Part shown: positions 15,418 through 22,243 of the stretch, in pieces
Position numbering within the stretch: the stretch's first letter is position 1
Layout of the letters: the number at the start of each line of letters is the position of its first letter
NCBI GenBank assembly: GCA_002338715.1
Contig: DDIR01000081.1
Coordinates: forward strand, 1 to 22,243
Direction: 5' to 3'
DNA: 22,243 bases
Source of the DNA: Phycisphaerales bacterium UBA1845
GTDB lineage: Bacteria; Planctomycetota; Phycisphaerae; UBA1845
Notes under the pieces: model-generated
Database searches by the model: none
What the model saw: the letters and a program-made list of their open reading frames with translations, nothing else
Told to the model about the DNA's origin: nothing
Program-made: the position numbers and the translations under genes

Positions 15418-18120
15418 TTAGAGCGGGTCGCCTTCGGGCGAATACTCTTCTGGTTCAGGCAAGCCCAGACCTTCAAGCTGTGGGAGGATTGTGGCTTTGT
15501 CGCCAACCAACACGAGCACTGCGTTATCGAGCGGAATCGCGTCGTGGGCCAGGCTGTTCAGTTGCGATGTGCTCACCCCTTTGATGGCAGCAAGGTCGGT
15601 TGGAAGATCCGAGAGCGGCCGGCTGTTTCGCACGAGTTCGGCCGCAACACTGATCATGCCCGCCAACCCCGCGAATGACTGCACAGTCTGCATCCGTACC
15701 GTGGCTTGCGATTTCGCAGTCTCATCGTCGGTAATGTCTCCACTGCGGATCGCCTTGAACTCCTTGAGGAACTCGCCAATCGACGCACCGGTGACGTCAG
15801 CACGAACGCGGGCGGCTGCGGTAAAATACCCGGCGTTTGGGTTCATCGAGTAACTGCAGCGGGCGCCGTAGGTGTATCCTTTGTCCTCACGTAGATTTTG
15901 ATTCAACCGGCTCGTGAAACTGCCGCCGAGAATCGTGCCCAAAAGGTCCAGCGCGTTTCGCTTTGGCGATGCGTACTTTGGTGCCGGCATGTAGAAAGAT
16001 ACAACCGTCTGCACCGCGTCGGGGCGATCCACAAGTACCACGCGCATCGGTCGGTCGGTCGCTTCAACGTACTTGGGGGCTGAGGCCATCGCACTGCCGG
16101 AGGATTTCCACCCGGCAAAGTACTTTTCGAGTTGCGTCTTAAGTTCGCTTTCTGAAATATCACCCGCGCAGAAAATCACGACATCATCCGGGCGGAATAC
16201 TGATTTGTGCCAGGCTTTGGCATCGTCAAGCGAGATCGCTTCGACCGATTCAACTGTTCCTTCACTGCTGCGGCTATACGGGTGTGCGTCGCCAAAGAAT
16301 GTTCGCATGCCCACAAGCGACGCCACTGCAGCCGGGAAGTCCATCCGCTGTTTGATCTGTTCCACCTGCAAGCGATGAACCCGATCCCATTCGTTCTTGT
16401 CAAATTGGGGTCGAAGGATTGCGTCGGCTGCGAGTTCGAGCGAATCTCCAAAGTTCCGCGAAAGTGCAGACAACTGCGCCGAGGTTGATTCGTGAGAACT
16501 ACCGGCTGCAAAACTTGCACCGAGGGCGTCCAGACGATCTGAAAATTCAATCGCACTGCGCTCGCCCGCGCCTTCATCCAGCATGTCGGCGGTCAGCGAC
16601 GACAGGCCCGACTGACTGGGCGGATCAAAATCAGACCCCATCGGCCACATGAATCGCAGTTCAATCAGCGGAAGTTCGCTTCGCTGCCAGTGATGGACCT
16701 GAATTCCATTGGATAGCGTAAACGAAGTTGGCGATGGCGGGTTGAATGCCTTTGCTGACGCCGATTCCGGCATGTTTTCCCTGGGATTCGCGTCGGGCGT
16801 CTTGATCTCGGGGATAACCCGCATCACCAAGCGGGCGTCGGACTTCAATACGTTGCGGGCTGCATCGCGCACCGACTGCGGTGTTGTGTTGCGGTACCGG
16901 TCGAGGTCGGCTTTGAACGAATTGGGCTCGCCGTAATAAAACTCATACATGTTGAGTCGGTCGGCTTTGGTGAGTATCGATTGCAACTCAGAGACGGTAT
17001 CGTATTCAAGCTGAGCCTTCTGGCGTTCCAACTCATCGTTGGTCGGCCCGTCTTTTAGAAACGTCGCGACGGTTTGATCGATGACGTCTTCAATCGCTTG
17101 CAACTCCACACCAGGCTTGGCCGTCGCTTCGATAAAGAACAGCGAACCCAACAAGCTCGACGCCTGATACGCACTCACATCGGTGGCCAAGTCGTTCTTG
17201 TAGATCAACTCCTGATAGAGTCGACTGGAGATACCGGAAGCAAGAATCTCTGCCGCCAGATCCATTTCGGCATCGCCCGGCTGGAACCGCGCGGGACTGT
17301 GGTAGACCAGGTGCGTCCGTGCATTCTGCACGTTATCGGTATAGGTGAGCGTTTTCGACGACTTCATCTGCACGGGCTTTGCTTCGGCATGGATGACTTC
17401 CGACCCTCGAGGCAGCGTTCCGAACAATCGATTGACCAGCGGTTTGATTTCATTGGGATCAAAGTCGCCAGCCACGACGAGTGATGCATTGCTGGGCACG
17501 TAGTATGTCGCGAAGAAATTCTTGACGTCGTCCACGGTCGCGGATTCCAGATCCTCGTGCGAACCGATGACCGTTCCGTGATACGGATGACCCTCCGGAA
17601 ACATGATCTGATAAATCGCGTGGTTGGCTTTTCCATAAGGCACGTTTTCGACGCTTTGGCGGCGTTCGTTGCGCACGACCGCCCGCTGCTTGTCGAGTTT
17701 TTCCAGCGTCATTTCTTTGCCAAGGTCTTCGAGACGGTCGGCATCGAGCCAAAGCAAAGTCGGCAGGAGTTCGGCTGGTCCCATCGAAAAGTAATTCGTG
17801 CGATCTTCACTGGTCGTGGCATTGTTCCAACCGCCGCCCGATTCCATGAGCGTGTCGAAGTCCCCATCGGGCACGCGCCGCGTCCCCATGAACATGAGGT
17901 GTTCAAACAGGTGCGCGAAACCGGATCGACCGACGGCTTCGTCTTTCGACCCGACGCGATACCAGAGGTTGATGCACGCCGCAGGCAGCGAATGATCCTC
18001 ATGCAGGATGACGGTCATGCCATTGTCGAGCACGTACTTTTCATAAGCGACGTTTTGGGCGCGGGCAGGCAACGCGGTCAATGCCAATACCAAACACGCT
18101 GAAGCAACAAGACTTTTCAT
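15418..18120 (-). CDS. Periplasmic M16-family zinc metallopeptidase
   Basis: 900 residues with a cleavable signal peptide (about 1-22, ending LPARAQ). The N-terminal half carries the M16 motif HLFEH: zinc ligands His70 and His74, catalytic Glu73, and the downstream glutamate ligand Glu152 in VVRNERRQ. The flanking segments GRSGFAHLFEHLMFMG and GGWNNATTSEDRTNYF are typical of the family. The C-terminal half (about 460-900) repeats the fold without HxxEH, as expected for the inactive half of pitrilysin-like enzymes, which together enclose and cleave peptides. Acting on exported peptides in the periplasm is inferred. AGGAA lies 9 bases before the ATG. It starts 18 bases after the stop of the PLP-enzyme gene and is probably its co-transcribed partner. 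Confidence 0.94.
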   Translation of the reverse strand: MKSLVASACLVLALTALPARAQNVAYEKYVLDNGMTVILHEDHSLPAACINLWYRVGSKDEAVGRSGFAHLFEHLMFMGTRRVPDGDFDTLMESGGGWNNATTSEDRTNYFSMGPAELLPTLLWLDADRLEDLGKEMTLEKLDKQRAVVRNERRQSVENVPYGKANHAIYQIMFPEGHPYHGTVIGSHEDLESATVDDVKNFFATYYVPSNASLVVAGDFDPNEIKPLVNRLFGTLPRGSEVIHAEAKPVQMKSSKTLTYTDNVQNARTHLVYHSPARFQPGDAEMDLAAEILASGISSRLYQELIYKNDLATDVSAYQASSLLGSLFFIEATAKPGVELQAIEDVIDQTVATFLKDGPTNDELERQKAQLEYDTVSELQSILTKADRLNMYEFYYGEPNSFKADLDRYRNTTPQSVRDAARNVLKSDARLVMRVIPEIKTPDANPRENMPESASAKAFNPPSPTSFTLSNGIQVHHWQRSELPLIELRFMWPMGSDFDPPSQSGLSSLTADMLDEGAGERSAIEFSDRLDALGASFAAGSSHESTSAQLSALSRNFGDSLELAADAILRPQFDKNEWDRVHRLQVEQIKQRMDFPAAVASLVGMRTFFGDAHPYSRSSEGTVESVEAISLDDAKAWHKSVFRPDDVVIFCAGDISESELKTQLEKYFAGWKSSGSAMASAPKYVEATDRPMRVVLVDRPDAVQTVVSFYMPAPKYASPKRNALDLLGTILGGSFTSRLNQNLREDKGYTYGARCSYSMNPNAGYFTAAARVRADVTGASIGEFLKEFKAIRSGDITDDETAKSQATVRMQTVQSFAGLAGMISVAAELVRNSRPLSDLPTDLAAIKGVSTSQLNSLAHDAIPLDNAVLVLVGDKATILPQLEGLGLPEPEEYSPEGDPL

Positions 18121-18138
18121 ATTGCCGGGTTCCTTGAA

Positions 18139-19164
18139 TCAGGTTTGATTGATGTATTGATTGAATCGCTCTCGTTGTGGAAAGAGCCCGAAGATGCCAC
18201 CGGTGTGGACGAACAAAACGTCGCCATCGAGCTTGACGCGTCCATCGTTGACGGCTTGGTCGAACGCGTACAACGTCTTTCCGGTGTATACAGGGTCGAG
18301 ATAAATGCCGGTTGTGCCAGCGAATTTTGCAATGAATTCGATTTCCGCATCGGTGCTGAGGGCGTACCCGCGACCGGCGGCTGGGATCAACACGATGTCG
18401 TCGTCGCTGACACGCACGTCCAACCGCCAGCGTTCGATCGATCGATCGATGTAGTCGCGAAGTCTTGGGTGCCAAAAGTCTGGCGTGCTGTCAACGGATG
18501 CGCCAACAATGGCCGCCTCAAGCCCAAAAAGCTTTGCCCCGAGAAGCAGCCCCGCATATGTCCCACCACTACCGACGGCGGCCAAGATTGTTGAAACACG
18601 CTGGGCACTCTGCGACAGATCGTCTGCAATCTCGCCTGCCCCTTTGACGTAACCCAGTACGCCGACTTCATCCGACCCACCAGATGTGATGATGTACGGT
18701 CGCCGGTCTTGATCGCGAAGTTCGTCTGCAATGCGATGCATCCGCTCGGCCCGCTGGTCACTGCCGGCATCCGGATAGATGCGTACGTCGGCGCCACTTA
18801 ATTTTGACAGAAGCAGGTTTCCATCGAATTCGGCGGGAGCGTCACCCGAAAGAACGAGTACGCAATCAAGGCCCATTCGCCGCGCCACAATCGCGGTGGC
18901 CCGTGCATGGTTGGATTGAACTCCGCCGCACGTGATCAGCGTGTCGCAATCGTGAGCCAGCGCATCGCCTACTAGGTATTCAAGTTTACGAATCTTGTTG
19001 CCCGACATGGGGCAGTCGGTCAGGTCGTCGCGTTTGATCAGCAGTCGATGCGAACCCCATTGATACTTGCAAGTTTCAACTGGTGTTGGAATGCGGGCAA
19101 GTGCAACGCGCGACGCAGTAACCCATGGCGAATTGTTCATGTTGGCTGCTGACATTGAATCCAA
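18139..19164 (-). CDS. PLP-dependent enzyme, D-cysteine desulfhydrase / ACC deaminase family
   Basis: 341 residues of a fold-type II PLP enzyme. MSGNKIRKLEYL carries the predicted PLP lysine Lys57. GGVQSNHARA (about 80-89) holds the conserved Ser-Asn-His, and GSGGTYAGLLLG is the phosphate-binding loop. ITSGGSDEVGVLGYV fits this subfamily. Family members convert D-cysteine to pyruvate, sulfide and ammonia, or open the ring of 1-aminocyclopropane-1-carboxylate; sequence reading alone does not separate them, though D-cysteine desulfhydrase is more common in bacteria. Cytoplasmic. The start is uncertain: TTG 19164 has GAGG 7 bases upstream and is used here, with ATG 19155 or 19140 as alternatives. 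It is the first gene of a pair with the M16 peptidase. Confidence 0.9.
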   Translation of the reverse strand: MDSMSAANMNNSPWVTASRVALARIPTPVETCKYQWGSHRLLIKRDDLTDCPMSGNKIRKLEYLVGDALAHDCDTLITCGGVQSNHARATAIVARRMGLDCVLVLSGDAPAEFDGNLLLSKLSGADVRIYPDAGSDQRAERMHRIADELRDQDRRPYIITSGGSDEVGVLGYVKGAGEIADDLSQSAQRVSTILAAVGSGGTYAGLLLGAKLFGLEAAIVGASVDSTPDFWHPRLRDYIDRSIERWRLDVRVSDDDIVLIPAAGRGYALSTDAEIEFIAKFAGTTGIYLDPVYTGKTLYAFDQAVNDGRVKLDGDVLFVHTGGIFGLFPQRERFNQYINQT

Positions 19165-19189
19165 ATCGAAACCTCATTGGTCGCAATCC

Positions 19190-19217
19190 AATTTAGCGAG
19201 CCGGATCGGCCAAACAA
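19190..19217 (-). promoter_or_regulatory. Promoter candidate for the PLP enzyme-M16 peptidase pair
   Basis: Minus strand: TTGTTT (19217-19212), a 16-base spacer, then TAAATT (19195-19190), about 25 bases before the TTG start. Consensus match only. Confidence 0.35.
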
Positions 19218-19269
19218 GACCTTACAACTTCAGACAACGAATTCCCACCGCCAGAAAACCCGATTGTCA

Positions 19270-19324
19270 TGAATCCCGATTGCTTGAAATCCCAGCTGCA
19301 TGAAATCCCAATGTTTTGAAGTCA
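19270..19324 (+). repeat. Four degenerate direct repeats, about 16-bp period
   Basis: Copies begin at 19270 (TGAATCCC), 19285 (TGAAATCCC), 19301 (TGAAATCCC) and 19317 (TGAAGTC), spaced 15, 16 and 16 bases. The array ends immediately before the -35-like element of the downstream gene, a position where activator-binding sites are often found. The repeat is directly visible; a regulatory role is inferred. Confidence 0.55.
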
Positions 19325-19354
19325 TTGACTGCCCATTTGCCTATTCGGTAGCCT
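19325..19354 (+). promoter_or_regulatory. Promoter candidate for the large secreted protein
   Basis: TTGACT (19325-19330), an 18-base spacer, then TAGCCT (19349-19354). The -35 is good and the -10 poor, as expected for an activated promoter. The coding start follows about 45 bases after the predicted transcription start. Confidence 0.35.
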
Positions 19355-19406
19355 AGTAGTCAACCAGTCGGGCGCGAACGGCATCACATCCTTTTGGAGT
19401 CATCCA

Positions 19407-22112
19407 ATGAGCAAGTCCTTTGCGAGTTGCCCCCACGTCGTGACAACCGTCGTCATCGCGAACTTGTTTGCAGTATCGCTTCAGGCGAATGCCGGCCAGG
19501 GCCTGTATCATCCCGCCCCACAACTCGACAGCGTCGACGTTGAGCGACGCGAAGAACCGGATGATCCATACGAACGCAACCGCCTTGAGCGCGATGGTCG
19601 CTCAACCGGTGCGCGTCAGTCGTATTCGCGCGGCCCGTTCGTCTCCATCCAGGTGAATGTCGATTCGTTCGGCAACAACATCGTCGGCGACGCCGCCAAC
19701 GAAACATCGATCGCAGTCAATCCGACGAATCCGAATCAAATTGTCATCGGCTGGCGTCAGTTCGATTCGGTCGCGTCGAATTTTCGCCAAGCCGGGTGGG
19801 GTTATAGCCACGACCACGGAGCAAGCTGGACATTTCCCGGGAGCATCGAATCGGGTTTGTTTCGCAGCGACCCAGTCCTGAACGTCAGCCCTGAAGGTGT
19901 GTTCTATTACTACAGCTTGAGAACGGACACGGGATTCGTATGCGATATGTTTCGCTCTTCCAACGGTGGCGTAACGTGGGGGCCTCGCATCCCTGCGTTT
20001 GGCGGTGACAAAGCGTGGTTTACGGTGGACCATTCAAACAGCCCCGGACGCGGAAACATCTATGCTTCCTGGAGTTCAGCTGCCGCGTGCTGTGGCAATA
20101 ACATTTTCACGCGTTCGGTCGACGGTGGACTCACGTACATGAACCCGGTACCAGTGATTCAGAACCCGCGCTTCGGGCAGGTTGCCACGGGCCCTGACGG
20201 CGCGGTCTACATCGTCGACCAGGCTTTCGGTAATGTCGCTGTTTTAAAGTCATCCGATGCCTTGGATCCGCCGATGCCGCCAACGTTTCAGAGCAACATC
20301 GCCTACATTGGTGGAAACACCGCATTTGGCGGCGTCAATCCCGCAGGGTTGCTCGGGCAAATGAACATCGCCGTTGACCATTCCAACGGCCCCACCCATG
20401 GCAACGTTTATATCCTCGGTTCGGTTGACCCACCGGGGCCCGATCCGCTGGATGTCATGTTCGCCCGCAGCACCGATGGCGGTGTTAACTGGGATCCGCC
20501 CGTGCGCGTGAACGAAGATCCGCTTTCGTCCAATTCGTTTCAATGGTTTGGCACGATGTCCGTCGCACCGAATGGAAGAATCGACGTCATTTTCAATGAT
20601 ACGCGAGCCAGCGGGAACAATTCGCTCTCCGAATTGTATTACACGTCATCGTTCGACGGCGGTGACACGTGGACGTCAAATATCCCGGTGAGCCCGCAAT
20701 TCAACCACAGCCTTGGTTATCCAAACCAGAGCAAACTCGGTGACTATTACGACATGGTTTCCGACGAAGATGGTGCAGACGTTGCGTATGCGGCGACGTT
20801 CAACCTTGAAGAAGACGTTTACTACCTGCGCATTGGTTCCATCGACTGCAACAACAACGGTGCGGAAGATCAAGATGACATCAGCCTGGGCACCAGCCTT
20901 GACTGCAACTCCAACAGCATCCCGGACGAATGCGAAGGCGATTGCAATGGCACCGGCATCCCCGATGACTGCGACATCGCCAACTTGACCAGCGAAGACT
21001 GCAACGCAAACAACCGACCCGACGAGTGCGAGCTACTCGACAACGACTGCAATGCAGACCAAGTACCCGATGACTGCCAGGTCGCGGAACTGGAGGCCTC
21101 GTTGACATCACCGTCCAACCAAACCGTTTGCCCTGGAAGCGATGCGGCGTTCAGCGTTGATTCAACCCTATCAGGGCTAAGCTATCAATGGCTGCGCGGC
21201 GGCATACCATTGGTCGAAGGCGTCGACGCAACCGGAACAGATTCAGCCGACCTGACCGTAATCGCCTCCGCAGCATCGGACATCGGATTCTATTCGTGCA
21301 TTGTCAGCGACGGTTGCATTTCGACCGAATCCGATTCGGCGTACTTGTCGTTGTTTGCCCCTGTCGCGATCACCCAGCAACCAACGCCCCTCTCCCAAAC
21401 CTGCACCGGTAACACACTCGCGCTGGCCGTCGCAACCGTCGGTGACAACGTGTCTTACCAGTGGCGACGCGACGGCACGCCGCTCAGTGAGCAACCGGGC
21501 GCATTCGAGAATGTCCACACGGCGCAGCTGCACATCAAAGACATCAGCGCGGCAGACATGGGTGAATACGACTGCGTGGTCAGCGACGAATGCGGCGGAC
21601 TTGAAGTGTCAGATTCTGCAACCTTCGCAATTGGCGACGTGGAATTCACCCTTCAACCCATTGCAACTTGTGCGAGCGCCGGAGAAACGATTGAACTGAC
21701 GTCCACACCAGATGCCGGCGGTTTCTCAATCTTTCGACAGTGGCACAAGGATGGCAGCCCACTGGTCAATGGCGGGAACATCTCCGGCGCGTTTACCGAT
21801 ACACTGGTCATCAATGATGTGACAGTCGCAGACGAAGGCGCATACGCCCTCCGCGCAATTTCGCTTGGACCGAATTGTGTCGAATTCAGCGATCCGGTGA
21901 CGCTGCTCCTCGATACGTGCACGTGCGAAACTCCGGGCGACATGGACATGGACGGCGATCTCGATCTCGCCGACCTCCAGCAATTCACCGAGTGTTTCGG
22001 TAAGAATGTCGCGCTCGCCAACGAATGCGCCTGCGCCAATATCGAATTCATGGATGACATCGTGAATCTCAATGACTGGACGCTATACGCCCCGATACTG
22101 ACAGGCCCCTGA
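19407..22112 (+). CDS. Secreted sialidase-fold protein with Cys/Asp repeats, Ig-like domains and dockerin-like tail
   Basis: 901 residues; ATG 19407 has GGAG 8 bases upstream. Signal peptide at about 1-29 (ending QANA). Residues 80-470 form a predicted beta-propeller with five Asp-box (BNR) motifs: SHDHGASWTF, SSNGGVTWGP, SVDGGLTYMN, STDGGVNWDP and SFDGGDTWTS, near residues 134, 184, 237, 355 and 415. Next come five Cys/Asp repeats (about 480-560; DCNSNSIPDEC, DCNANNRPDEC and others), resembling calcium-binding type 3 repeats. Three Ig-like domains (about 570-840) follow with YQWLRGG, YQWRRDG and RQWHKDG strands. The tail has a dockerin-like loop GDMDMDGDLDLADLQQF (about 844-860). Extracellular or surface location is inferred. 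Asp-boxes do not prove sialidase activity, and no catalytic Arg triad could be assigned, so the enzyme function is open. Confidence 0.9.
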   Translation: MSKSFASCPHVVTTVVIANLFAVSLQANAGQGLYHPAPQLDSVDVERREEPDDPYERNRLERDGRSTGARQSYSRGPFVSIQVNVDSFGNNIVGDAANETSIAVNPTNPNQIVIGWRQFDSVASNFRQAGWGYSHDHGASWTFPGSIESGLFRSDPVLNVSPEGVFYYYSLRTDTGFVCDMFRSSNGGVTWGPRIPAFGGDKAWFTVDHSNSPGRGNIYASWSSAAACCGNNIFTRSVDGGLTYMNPVPVIQNPRFGQVATGPDGAVYIVDQAFGNVAVLKSSDALDPPMPPTFQSNIAYIGGNTAFGGVNPAGLLGQMNIAVDHSNGPTHGNVYILGSVDPPGPDPLDVMFARSTDGGVNWDPPVRVNEDPLSSNSFQWFGTMSVAPNGRIDVIFNDTRASGNNSLSELYYTSSFDGGDTWTSNIPVSPQFNHSLGYPNQSKLGDYYDMVSDEDGADVAYAATFNLEEDVYYLRIGSIDCNNNGAEDQDDISLGTSLDCNSNSIPDECEGDCNGTGIPDDCDIANLTSEDCNANNRPDECELLDNDCNADQVPDDCQVAELEASLTSPSNQTVCPGSDAAFSVDSTLSGLSYQWLRGGIPLVEGVDATGTDSADLTVIASAASDIGFYSCIVSDGCISTESDSAYLSLFAPVAITQQPTPLSQTCTGNTLALAVATVGDNVSYQWRRDGTPLSEQPGAFENVHTAQLHIKDISAADMGEYDCVVSDECGGLEVSDSATFAIGDVEFTLQPIATCASAGETIELTSTPDAGGFSIFRQWHKDGSPLVNGGNISGAFTDTLVINDVTVADEGAYALRAISLGPNCVEFSDPVTLLLDTCTCETPGDMDMDGDLDLADLQQFTECFGKNVALANECACANIEFMDDIVNLNDWTLYAPILTGP

Positions 22113-22243
22113 CCATTGACCTCGCCAACGCCAATTTCGAGCAACGCGACGCGGGACGACGGGCCAAGCCGCATCACACTGGCAGCATCTGGGAAACAAG
22201 TCGGACACACGGAAGTCGTGGCGGCTTAATGCCTTGTATCGAT

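Noticed and set aside
22113..22243. Right-edge sequence after the large secreted protein
   Set aside because: No frame, hairpin with T-run or promoter could be supported; the frame on the minus strand here mostly shadows the secreted protein gene.

Overview
The window reads as chromosomal DNA from a planctomycete, most likely a Phycisphaerae-type lineage. This rests on gene content rather than any marker gene: a fused SecD-SecF protein with very large extracytoplasmic domains, a secreted protein with DCNxNxxPDxC repeats, Ig-like domains and a dockerin-like tail, several large secreted proteins of unknown function, and genes that mostly lack strong ribosome binding sites. No rRNA, tRNA, CRISPR array, insertion sequence, integrase or phage gene was seen.

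Layout. Positions 1-5680 (minus strand): the fused secDF gene ends at a perfect 13-bp hairpin terminator. A membrane-anchored double-LysM protein follows, with its own promoter candidate, and its stop codon overlaps the GTG start of an alpha/beta hydrolase that runs off the left edge. Positions 5884-6914: a small membrane-anchored hypothetical protein, apparently made from a leaderless mRNA, is divergent from a DUF2617-like gene. That gene is preceded by a promoter and a hairpin plus T-run, suggesting an attenuated leader or small RNA. Positions 7553-10476: a strong terminator closes the DUF2617-like gene. On the minus strand lies a compact operon of three different PilZ-domain (predicted cyclic-di-GMP receptor) genes followed by an O6-alkylguanine-DNA alkyltransferase gene. 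Positions 10587-12577: a possible small minus-strand gene, a BaiN/HI0933-family flavoprotein (plus) and rnpA (minus), the last without rpmH beside it.

Positions 12893-15174: a secreted, low-complexity protein with a C-terminal TPR-like region (plus), a two-helix membrane protein (minus) and a possible 29-residue peptide. Positions 15418-19164 (minus): a PLP enzyme of the D-cysteine desulfhydrase/ACC deaminase family, 18 bp upstream of a periplasmic M16 zinc peptidase, probably one transcript. Positions 19407-22112 (plus): a 901-residue secreted multidomain protein, preceded by a promoter candidate and a tandem array of about 16-bp repeats.

Most of the window is ordinary housekeeping and cell-envelope content. 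The parts most worth a second look are the triple PilZ operon, the enlarged SecDF, the leader upstream of the DUF2617-like gene, and the repeat array upstream of the large secreted protein. Functions are read from motifs recognised by eye; no database search was possible.
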